Shown: positions 35,201 through 47,200 of the stretch, piece by piece | Position numbering within the stretch: position 1 is the stretch's first letter | Layout of the letters: the number at the start of each line of letters is the position of its first letter | From: Escarpia spicata | Lineage: Eukaryota; Annelida; Polychaeta; Sabellida; Siboglinidae | Assembly (NCBI GenBank): GCA_963995525.1 | Contig: OZ023206.1 | Span: 2,046,001-2,110,000 of the forward strand | Length of the DNA stretch: 64,000 bases | Direction: 5' to 3' | The notes under the pieces: generated by a model | Seen by the model: only the letters and a program-made list of their open reading frames with translations | What the model was told of the DNA's origin: nothing | Database searches by the model: none | Program-made: the position numbers and the translations under genes

Positions 35201-38200
35201 AGTGGGTGGCTCCCCATTCTTGTAGAAGTGCAGCCCCAACACTGCAGGTCTCTCTTCTTTGATGCAGTCAATGTCAATTCCACGATGCCAGAGTAGAAGC
35301 CAACCGCCGCGAACTGGTTACACACAGTCGGCAGGTCTAACTCGGCTGCAACGTCTTTGAACAACTACAAGACAAAATCACAATGACTATGAATAACTAC
35401 AAAACAAAATCACAATGACTATGAACAATTACAAAACAAAGTCACAATGACCATGAACAACTACAACACAAAGTCACAATGACCATGAACAACTATTGAT
35501 TGATTTATTCCATATAAAGTGTCAGCTTGTACACATAAAATATAAATACAGGTTACATTAAATATAAAGGATGACACAAGAAAGTGCAGCACTTGTCTCC
35601 ATTGTGGTCCTTGGACAGACACAGACAAATACATGAGACATATATTAATAGAATATGACAAAATAACAGACTAAAACAACAATAATAAACAAATACTAGT
35701 TACTGTTCAGATGTCAAAAGACATTGATAATTGTAATATTAAGGGAGGGAGATTACCTCCTGATTATAAGCATTATTAAGTCATTTGAAAAACCGACTCA
35801 TGTACTACAAATACATACCAGTTTTTAAATTAAACACTTTTTACAAAAGATGCGTAATCAATAAAAAATGAAACATAAAATACATGTCCCTCAAAAATAC
35901 GATGAATTAAAAGTAAACAACTGTGCTGGCTTAATGATCATTAAGGTAATTGAACAAAAACTGTTTGACTAAATGTTTAAATTGGTTCTTGTTCGTAGCA
36001 CCTTGTATGTTATATGGCAATTCATTCCATGTCTGTGTAGTAAAAAGAAGTTTGACCGAAAGATTTAACATACGTCACATGAAGAGACAAAGTACTAAAT
36101 CTTGTATTTATACCATGCTGCTTGCGTGTTACGTTGAAAGAATCGGACAAATAAATCGGTGCTCTGTCATTGACAATATTATAGACAAGGTTCAATTTTA
36201 GTTGCTTAACCCGTAGATCCACTGGTAACATGTTGACCTGTCTAAACTCTGTTGATCCAATGTGGGTTCTGGCTGGTGCATTAAGAAGGAAACGGATTAC
36301 CTTGTTCTGGGTGCACTGTAGTCTAGTTTTATATTTCTTGGTTAAACCCGAGAACCATGATGAACAGGCATAGTCAAAATGACATTGTATTAAGACAGAG
36401 GTAAGAAGTGTTTTTGTTTTCATGTTGACATTTCTTGTTTGCCTGTACAAGAATGTTAACTTAGCATTTGATTTACAAATTATCTTCTCAGCCACTCCTC
36501 CAGTTAATGACTGATCTAACTCTACACCGAGGTACTTAACATTAAAGGTATTTAACATGCGTCTGACACGTCAATGTGTTGCCAGCACATTTCACCTGGA
36601 TGGAGTTGCATGTGTGCAGTTTACGTTTTGATCCAAAAAGAATTGATTCAGTTTTGCCTAAATGGAGGGACAGTTTGTTATTTATCAGCCATTCTCTGGC
36701 TGCCTCAAACTCCGAAGAGACACTTTCTTGGATGTGTTGGGTGTTCTTACCCGAAACTATGAGGGCCAAATTGTCAGCGTACAAAAGAAGTTTGAAGCGA
36801 ACAGCCGATGAAATATCATTAATATATATTAGAAACAGTAAGGGTCCGAGAATTAACCCTTGAGGTACACCACATGTGACAGTCATCGGTTTCAATAAGG
36901 TACCACCAATTGCAACTGATTGAAGGTCAAAAAGCACCATATCTATAGAATTACATTTATCTTACTCCAGTTTTAAGAAGTCTATGAGAAGTATTAAACA
37001 TGTTTCGGTAGAATAGAAGGATCTAGAATGAGACGGATGCTGATATAGGATCTGATGTTGCTGATATAGGAGCTGATGTTGCTGATATAGGAGCTGATGT
37101 TGCTGATATAGGAGCTGATGTTGCTCATATAGGATCTGGTGTTGCTCATATAGGAGCTGGTGTTGCTGATATAGGAGCTGATGTTGCTGATATAGGAACT
37201 GATGTTGCTCAAATAGGAGCTGATGTTGCTGATATAGGAGCTGGTGTTGCTCATATAAGAGCTGGTGTTGCTGATATAGGAGCTGATGTTGCTGATATAG
37301 GATCTGATGTTGCTCATATAGGATCTGATGTTGCTCATATAGGAGCTGATGTTGCTCATATAGGAGCTGATGTTGCTCATATAGGAGCTGATGTTGCTCA
37401 TATAGGAGCTGATGTTGCTCATATAGGAGTTGATGTTGCTCATATAGGAGCTGATGTTGATCATATAGGAACTGATGTTGCTCATATAGGAGCTGATATG
37501 CTTTGAGATACTCGTCCAGCTGTTGATACACGATCCTCTCAAATAATTTCGAGATCATATTTAGAATCGAGATCGGCCTGTAATCACCCTTGGGCAACAC
37601 CTTGCTGATTTAAGATCTTCTGGAATTTCGCCAGTGGACAAAGATAAATTTAAAATGTGTCAAAGAAGACGCAATGAGCCTGGCACCATCCTTAATAAAT
37701 CTGGGTGACAATAGATCCAGACCAGTTGCCTTGTTTGAGTTTAGTTTGCTAAGAATACGTAGTACTTTGTTCTCATTGACTTCACTAAACAGAAACTATT
37801 ACAGGTGACACCCAGTGACCTGTAGAAGTCTTGGATGTGTTGCCCTTCATATTTACCATTACAGTCTACTTGGTTAGTAAAATAATTGTTAAAATGCTCA
37901 GATACCATTGACTTATAAAAAAAAATGTCGTTATTGATATCGAGTCCTATACTCCCTGGCTTAGTTTTATGCTGAGACAAAGTTCCGAGGCTTTTCAGCA
38001 TTTGCCATAACTTCTTTGGTTATAGTTTGAAATCGTCAGCCTTGTTAGCAGTGAAGTCTGATTTGGTCTGTTTCTTCTTATATTGAACCTGATTCTGAAG
38101 ATAACTGTATTTTCCATGCCAACTGATGTCTTTTGGTCTTTTTGACAAAGTCACAACATCCTTGAACATGACACTACATGACAGAGTCACAATGATCATG

Positions 38201-41200
38201 AACAACAACAAAATAAAGTCACAATGATCATGAATACCTACAAAGTCACAATGACCATGAACAACTACATGACAAAGTCACAACATCCATGAACAACTAC
38301 AAGACAAAGTCACAGTGACCATGAACAACTACAAGACAGTCAAACTATCGTAGAAAAACCACAAGACAAAGTCACAACATTCTTGAACGAACATACAACA
38401 AAGCCGCAATGTACTGAAACATCTACTAGACAAAGTCACAACACCATTGAACAACTACATAAGAACTCACATCATTACTGAACTACTACAAGAAAAAGTC
38501 ACACCATCCATGAACCACTAATAAACAATCACATTTTTAAACAACTAGACAAAGTCACACAATAAAAAATGCACAACTCTGGATACGGCAAGAAAAGTAT
38601 GTTACAGTAAAATTTTATTTACACTTACAAGTTTGAAAATATTTACGTAAACTGTAACTGCAGTGAATCATGTTCCTAAAAATAAAGCTATAAAACAAAT
38701 AGAACCTGCAGTTACTAAAACGTTTTGCTTTCGCATTTCAAATTAAGTATTTTTAACTACGTTGACTGACGACAGACAAAGTATCCTCCTGACTGTTGAA
38801 TGACCTACTTGACCACAACACTAACCACTGGCTACTAGAACTGACCTGTAGAGCTTCCTGCAAGGCCTTGTTGCGGTCAGCGGGCTGCTGGACAGTCCGG
38901 GCAATCTGCATCTTCTCATTGCCCTGAAAGCACCAGTGTCCACTCTTAAAGCTCAGCTGGAACAGGTGCTCCACACCGGAGCTGACAGGTGCTCAACACC
39001 GGAGCTGACAGGTGCTCAACACCGCAGCTGATAGGTGCTCCACACCGGAGCTGACAGGTGCTCAACACCAGAGCTGACAGGTGTTCCACACCGGAGCTGA
39101 CAGGTGCACTACACCGGAGCTGACAGGTGCTCAACACTGGAGCTGACAGGTGCTCCACACCAGAGCTGACAGAAGGAGAAAAAGGAGACGAAGGAGAAGA
39201 CGGAGAAGAAGAAGGAGAAGAAGAAGGAGAAGAAGAAGGAGAAGAAGAAGGAGGAAAAGAAGGAGAAGAATGAGAAGGAGAAAAAGGAGGGGAAGAAGAA
39301 CGAGAAGAAGAAGAACGAGAAGAAGAAGAAGGAGAAGAAGGAGCAGAAGAAGAAGATGAAGAAGGAGGAGAAGAAGGGAGTCTATGTGTATCCCTACCTT
39401 GGAGCAGATGGCGTCCTCTGGGCTGTACGTCTGTCGCTGCGTTGTCATCCAGGTACATTTTGATGAGACTGTGGATGAGCACCCGACTGATCTGTAACAA
39501 TGTCACAAGTCACACAATGTCACAAGTCACACAATGTCATAAGTCACATGTGTCACACAATGTCTCATATCACACAATGTCACAAAAATTAACAAATCAA
39601 ACATTGTTACTAGTCACACAATGTCACATATCATGGTGCCATAAGTCACACAGTGTCACAAACCATACAATGTCACAAATCATACAATGACACAATGTCA
39701 CAAGTTTCAAATTGTCACTAGTCACACAATGTCAAGTCTCACAAAGTCACACAATATCACAGTGTCACAAGTCACACAGTGTTACAAGTTACACAATGTC
39801 ACAAGTCACACAGTGTTACAAGTCACACAGTGTTACAAGTCACACAGTGTTACAAGTTACACAATGTCACACAGTGTTACAAGTTACACAATATCACGAG
39901 TCACACAATGTTACATATAGTTTTACAACCAAGCTTGTAGATATTTCAACAAATGTTACTAAATCACTGGAATGGTATCATGTCTGCGTGGTATACCTCT
40001 GTGTAATTAATGTATTCAATACGTCACGGTTTGCCCAAGTCACAATCAAATATTTGTGCATGACCTCCGTCAACCTAGTGCGTGACCTCCGCCAACCTAG
40101 TGCGTGACCTCCGCCAACCTAGTGCGTGACCTCCGTCAACCTAGTGCGTGACCTCCGCCAACCTAGTGCGTGACCTCCGCCAACCTAGTGTGTGACCTCC
40201 GCCAACCAGTGTGTGACCACCGTCAACCAGTGCGTGACCTCCACCAACCCAGTGTGTGACCTCCGCCAACCAGTGCGTGACCACCGTCAACCAGTGCGTG
40301 ACCTCCACCAACCTAGTGCGTGACCTCCACCAACCCAGTGTGTGACCTCCGTCAACCTAGTGTGTTACCTCCGCCAACCAGTGTGTGACCACTGTCAACC
40401 AGTGCGTGACCTCCACCAACCCAGTGTGTGACCTCCGTCAACCTAGTGCGTGACCTCCGTCAACCTAGTGCGTGACCTCCACCAACCTAGTGCGTGACCT
40501 CCGGCAACCTAGTGCGTGACCTCCGTCAACCTAGTGCGGGATCGCCGTCAACCTAGTGTGTGACCTCCGGCAACCTAGTGCGTGACCTCCGCCAACCTAG
40601 TGCGTGACCTCCGTCAACCTAGTACGTGACCTCCGTCAACCTAGTGTGTGACCTCCGTCAACCTAGTGCGTGACCTCCGGCAACCTAGTGCGTGACCTCC
40701 GTCAACCTAGTACGTGACCTCCGTCAACCTAGTACGTGACCTCCGTCAACCTAGTGCGTGACCTCCGTCAACCTAGTACGTGACCTCCGTCAACCTAGTG
40801 CGTGACCTCCGTCAACCTATGCCAACAATGTTGATAATGAATTACATTACTATTGTTGTATGATATCTCATCAATCAAACATTCCTGCATACAGTCGTCA
40901 CTTTAAAAACTTTTCCTCATGTGTTTGTCATAAAGAAACACGTTTGTGGCCAGAATTTCAACAAAATATACAATGGAATGTCCGAACACGCCACATGTTT
41001 TCAGATGGCTTGATGGAGGTTTTGCTAGGTAAAAGGTGACATGATGGATAGGTTAATTATGTTGACACTTGTTATTTTCTGTAACAAAACTGTACGTGAG
41101 GAGTAACGATGGACTACGGTTTAAGAATGTCATAAAGGTCATGTTTTTATCTTGCTCTTTAATGACAGTGCTGTCTCCAAGGCACAAATCTAAGTCAACA

Positions 41201-44200
41201 AGTAACTGAAGGCAAGAGTTGCCTACCTCGCGTCCCATGATGACAAAGTTACGGAATGTCATCCCGCGCAATGTGTTCTGTTGATCCTACAATGGAGAGA
41301 AGTAAGACCAACGCATAAATACTTCATTTAATAATGTTTATTGTATTATATCACAAAAGATAAAGTATCTAATGTTTCAAAACAAAAACTCAACATATTT
41401 ATAAGAGGATTCCACTCATGGAAACTGAAAGTTTACTTTATAATCCAGAAAATTTATGTTTATACAATTACAATGTATTCCACCGTAACAACACCCCATA
41501 TCGTGACCATAATAAAAACACCCCCGTATCGTGACCATAGTAACAACACCCTGTATCATGACCATAGTAACAACACCCGTGTATCATGACCATAGTAACA
41601 ACACCCTGTATCATGACCATTATAAAAACACCCCTGTATCATGACCATCATAACAACACCCCTGTAGCATGACCATTGTAACAACACCCCGTATCATGAC
41701 CACTGTAAAGAACTGAAGCAGAACCACAAAAATGATGCACAAGTTACACACAAATCTTAATGCAAATCTGCAATGTTATTTCCAGCTGTACAGTAAACAA
41801 AGCTGATTTATACCATGATCAGGTTTCCACTAAGCTGATATATTGATAAAAAGTATCGATCTTATATAGCACAATTAGCATGATACACATAAAAGTACAC
41901 AGCACAGCAAACACAACCAATATATAAGTACACAGCACAGCAAACACAACCAATATATAAGTACACAGCACAGCAAACACAACCAATATATAAGTACACA
42001 GCACAGCATAACACAATCAATATATAAGTACACAGCACAGCAAACACAACCAATATATAAGTACACAGCACAGCACAGCAAACACAACCAATATATAAGT
42101 ACACAGCACAGCAAACACAACCAATATATAAGTACACAGCACAGCAAACACAACCAATATAAAGTACACAGCACAGCAAACACAACCAATATATAAGTAC
42201 ACAGCACAGCAAACACAACCAATATAAAGTACACAGCACAGCAAACACAACCAATATAAAGTACACAGCACAGCATAACACAATCAATATATAAGTACAC
42301 AGCACAGCAAACACAACCAATATATAAGTACACAGCATAGCAAACACAACCAATATATAAGTACACAGCACAGCAAACACAACCAATATATAAGTACACA
42401 GCACAGCAAACACAACCAATATAAAGTACACAGCACAGCAAACACAACCAATATATAAGTACACAGCATAGCAAACACAACCAATATATAAGTACACAGC
42501 ACAGCAAACACAACCAATATATAAGTACACAGCACAGCACAACACAATCAATATATAAGTACACAGCACAAGAAACACAACCAATATATAAGTACACAGC
42601 ATAGCAAACACAACCAATATATAAGTACACAGCACAGCAAACACAACCAATATATAAGTACACAGCACAGCAAACACAACCAATATAAAGTACACAGCAC
42701 AGCAAACACAACCAATATATAAGTACACAGCATAGCAAACACAACCAATATATAAGTACACAGCACAGCAAACACAACCAATATATAAGTACACAGCACA
42801 GCACAACACAATCAATATATAAGTACACAGCACAAGAAACACAACCAATATATAAGTACACAGCACAGCAAACACAACCAATATAAAGTACACAGCACAG
42901 CATAACACAATCAATATATAAGTACACAGCACAGCATAACACAATCAATATATAAGTACACAGCACAAGAAACACAACCAATATATCAGTGGTACAAGTA
43001 AATTATATTTAAATACAGAAATAAAATAATGAAGCTGTAAAAATGTCAGTAGATTACGCCTAGTAAAAATGTTGAAATGAATTGAAATAAAGTTACCAAC
43101 CGCGCTGAGTGCAGCACAAATGACATGGAACTGGTGGTCACAGAGGATCTTCCAGAGGGCGAGAGACTCACACATCCGCGCCACCAGCACATGCAACTGC
43201 TTCAGAGACCGACTCTCTTGGTTGTCTGCCTCTGCTACAAAAACATGGAAACCTCGCTTAACCAATGTTTTGCTCATCCCAATTCAAGTTCATTCGGTTG
43301 TGAAATTAGTTTTATGTAATTTTGATGAAACTAGTAGCTTATTTAAAGTATTACTATCTTATTTAATGTTGGACACAACACCAACTGAGGTGACTCTCGC
43401 AACCAGAATCCTCACATGAATTTGCGAGACAATTGTGAATATGCCTGTGTTGATGGTTACTTTCCTTCCTCTAAGACCAACTTTAATGACATAGCATTAT
43501 CCTGTGCCTTTCCACACGTGCCATCAGTAAATATAAATAAACTACATAGGTTAAGGTGGAGCAATAAATAGGTCTACTGAATCATATATTAGCTGCTTGC
43601 ATCTGACAAGACTTACCTTGATACTTTCGTCTGACTTGTTCGTCAGCGAGGGTATCGCCTCGGTACCCGCCGGCCCTCTGGTGGTGCAAACCATGGACAC
43701 TACAAAACACAGCAAGAGACGTCGAATCATCACAGACACTCATCAGTGCATCTAGCACACACTTACACAGCAAATAAAATACAGTGCAACACGCTTATAA
43801 CGAACTACTTTGCAGGTAGCTAACGAGTTCATTATATCAGTGAATTCATTATATACGTCTACGCATTTACCCACTAGGAGGCAGTGTTGCATGTGACAGT
43901 TTTTAAACTATTCGCCAGGTATCTATCAAACGCAAAGATATTTTTGTAACATTTATTTAGATGATACATCAAACAGTTACAAATGTTACTATTAAGTGTA
44001 GTTATAGTATAAGATAGCAGTCCGTCTGTAAAAAACTCACGAAATACAGTATGATGTAAACACATGGCGAGCATGTCGCATTCAAGCACTCTAAAACATG
44101 AACTGGGGCAGGACGGAGCCAAGGTAACTACTACTTCTTGTACAACACAAACAGAATGACACCAGTTAATCTGCTTTGAAGAAGTCCTCGATTGACGCTT

Positions 44201-47200
44201 GTTTGCTGTTGGCTAGGGCACCAGACAAAAGGAAATCCTCAAGCCAGTCGCAGTGCACTGCAGCGTTGTTTCACTGCCTAGCCCTGTTACAAGTGATTTC
44301 CCTCATTTACACTGTGCTCTGCGCGTCCATGGCATGGCTTCCAGGTCACGGGCGGGTAGTATTTGCGAATAACGGGGCGTTTTTCAGTTGGACAGAAATT
44401 TTGTATACTGCGAAATTGTTTCAGGAAAAGGTGTTCGTAATAACTGTGAATTCGTTATACCCGTGTTCATAATATGACTTATAACGCTTATAATGGAGGA
44501 TAGGGAAAAAACCCGCACGTAAGAAATTGTTTCGTTATATCTGTCAATTCGTTGTATCCGTGTTCAATATAAGCGTGTTGCCCTGTGTTCTAAAATACGA
44601 ATATGCAGGAAGTATGTGACAGAACCTCTTGGACAACTTCTCTTGCATGATCACAATACTAAGCACAGATACACTGAACTACTGATGCACAATAATAATT
44701 GATGTGATGTATCATTGACAGTGCACTGAACTATCACTAGTTATCATTAATAGTGCACTGAACTATCACAGTAAACTTATGCCCATTAGTCACCCCATCA
44801 ATACCTTTCCATGGGGATAGGAGAACTGAACTGAGTTTCTGTTCATGAACTCGTGCATGGCATTCAACTTGACCAGGATCCAGCTGAGTTGTTCACCGTA
44901 GAATCGACTCATCAGCTGAGGACAGAAAACACTCATGAGTTGGTGACAGAAAGAACTCATGAGTTGGTGACAGAAAGAACTCGTTGGTTGGTGACAGAAA
45001 GAACTCATTAGTTGGTGACAGAAAGAACTCACCAGTTGATGACAGAAAAAACCCATGAGTTGGTGACAGAAATAACTCATTGGTTGGTGACAGAAAGCAG
45101 AAAGAACCCATTAGTTGGCGACAGAAAGAACTTCTTGGTTGGTGACATAAAGAACTCATTAGTTGGTGACAAAAAGGATCCATGAGTTGGTAACAGGAAT
45201 AACTCATAAGTTGGTGACAGGAAGAACTCATCAGTTGGTGACAGAAAGGATCCATGAGTTGGTGACAGGAAGAACTCATTGGTTGGTGACAGGAAGAACT
45301 CATCAGTTGGTGACAGAAAGGATCCATGAGTTGGTGACAGAAAGAACTCATTGGTTGGTGACAGGAAGAACTCATCAGTTAGTGACAGAAAGAATCCAAG
45401 AGTTGGTGACAGAAAGAACTCATTGGTTGATGACAGGAAGAACTCATCAGTTAGTGACAGAAAGAATCCAAGAGTTGGTGACAGAAAGAACTCATTGGTT
45501 GATGACAGGAAGAACTCATTAGTTGGTGACAGAAAGAACTCATCAGTTAGTGACAGAAAGAATCCATGAGTTGGTGACAGAAAGAACTCATTAGTTGGTA
45601 AGTTATTTCTATCCTATGCTGATGAGTTCTTTTTGTCACCAACCAATGAGATATTTCTGTCACCAACTCACGGATTCATTATGTCACCAAGTAATGAGTT
45701 GGTGACAGAAATAACTCATTAGTTGATGACAAAAAGAACTCATCAGCTGAGGATAGAAATAACCCATTAGTTGGTGACAGGAAGAACTCATCAGTTGGTG
45801 ACAGAAAGAATCCATTATTTGGTGACAGAAAGAACTCGTTAGTTTGTGAGAGAAAGAACTCATTAGGTGGCGACAGAAAGAACCTGTCAGTTGGTGACAA
45901 AAAGAATTCATGAGTTGGTGACAGAAAGAACTCATTAGTTTGTGAGAGAAAGAACTCATTAGGTGGTGACAGAAAGAATTCATGAGTTTGTGACAGAAAG
46001 AACTCATTATTTGGTGACAGAAAGAATCCATGAGTTTGTGACAGAAATAACTCATTGGTTGATGACAGAAAGAACTCAGTAATTGGTGACAGAAAGAACT
46101 CATTATTTGGTGACAGAAAGAATCCATGAGTTTGTGACAGAAATAACTCATTGGTTGATGACAGAAAGAACTCATTAGTTGGTGACGGAAAGAACTCATC
46201 AGTTGGTGACATGAAGAACTCATTAGTTAGTGACAGAAAGAACTCATTAGTTGGTGACAGAAAGAACTCATTAGTTCGTGACAGAAAGAACACATTAGTT
46301 GGTGACAGAAAGATCTCATCAGTTGGTGACAGGAAGAACTCATTAGTTGATGACAGAAAAAAACTTATCAGCTGAGGACATAAAAAACGCATTATCTGAA
46401 GATATGGTGCTTATCCATAAAACATATTATAGTTCAGTATAATAAATTTAATAGTTGAAACCTTTCATAAAATAACGGCGCTGAAACGACCAATATTCGT
46501 CCATACTAGTCGCATCGATAACAATACCACTTTGTCAGCGATGCAATTTCAGCGAATTTGTTTTCAAAATGCCGCCAGTGCGATCAAATTGTCCCGCTGA
46601 AGCCCCCTAGCTAAAGCGGTAAGGCAGCCGAAGCTTCCTAAATGCAAAAACTAAAAACGAGTGGCGCTGCAGTCATATTTCATTTTTCATTCTGATGCAG
46701 TGAAAACGAAAAATTGTTTTATCGTTTTTTGTTTTTCTAACCTGTATTAGAAATACCACGAATAGTAGTTTGTATTAATTTTTTGTACACATCAAATATG
46801 AAAACGAAAAATTAACATTGTTTGCTTTTTCCTTTTTCATTCGCTAATTTCAAAACGAAAAAGGAAAAGACGGTATATACACAGACCATCTTTGCAAAGT
46901 TGTGCCCACAAATGTCAACAAAACATTCCTATTGTAAACAGCTGTTATTAGCAGTATTACAGAGGCAGGTAGGACTAACCACATTTGTCCTTTGATGTGT
47001 GGTGCGTTCACTTGGTTCCCCTACACTCAACACCTAATTCTGCTAACTACCCGGCTTTATCCTGAAGAACGTTCATTGCACTTACATATTTCTTTTGTCC
47101 AGATGGCGCAGGCATTTCTTTGACCATACCACATCCCCACAGTGGCCTGGCAACAACAAGTACAGTCAGGACAGAACAGACCCCCACAGTGGCCTGGCAA

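Larger units (their letters stand above)
35496..38140 (-). mobile_element. LINE inserted into the exon-16 acceptor array
   Basis: Minus-strand non-LTR retrotransposon. Its 3' end at 35,496 reads GGAATAAATCAATCAATAG into the array. It contains a broken reverse transcriptase and a 21-bp repeat expansion inside it. Array units with GACAAAGTCACAATGA flank both ends. No endonuclease was recognised, so it is 5' truncated. Confidence 0.88.

Noticed and set aside
36962..37600. Gln/His/Leu-rich protein of 212 codons
   Set aside because: It is the LINE RT start plus a 21-bp repeat, not a host gene.
39150..39359. Poly-arginine frame
   Set aside because: Translation of the GAA/GGA tract.
41862..42981. 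Minus frames of 360-368 cysteine/tyrosine-rich codons
   Set aside because: 33-bp minisatellite translated; all frames are open because of the period.
44176..44472. 98-codon plus-strand frame
   Set aside because: It lies inside the pogo/Tigger-like element and has no transposase motif.
44794..44805. Donor GTATTG at 44,804 for exon 10
   Set aside because: It gives phase 0, but exon 11 needs phase 2. The donor at 44,793 agrees.
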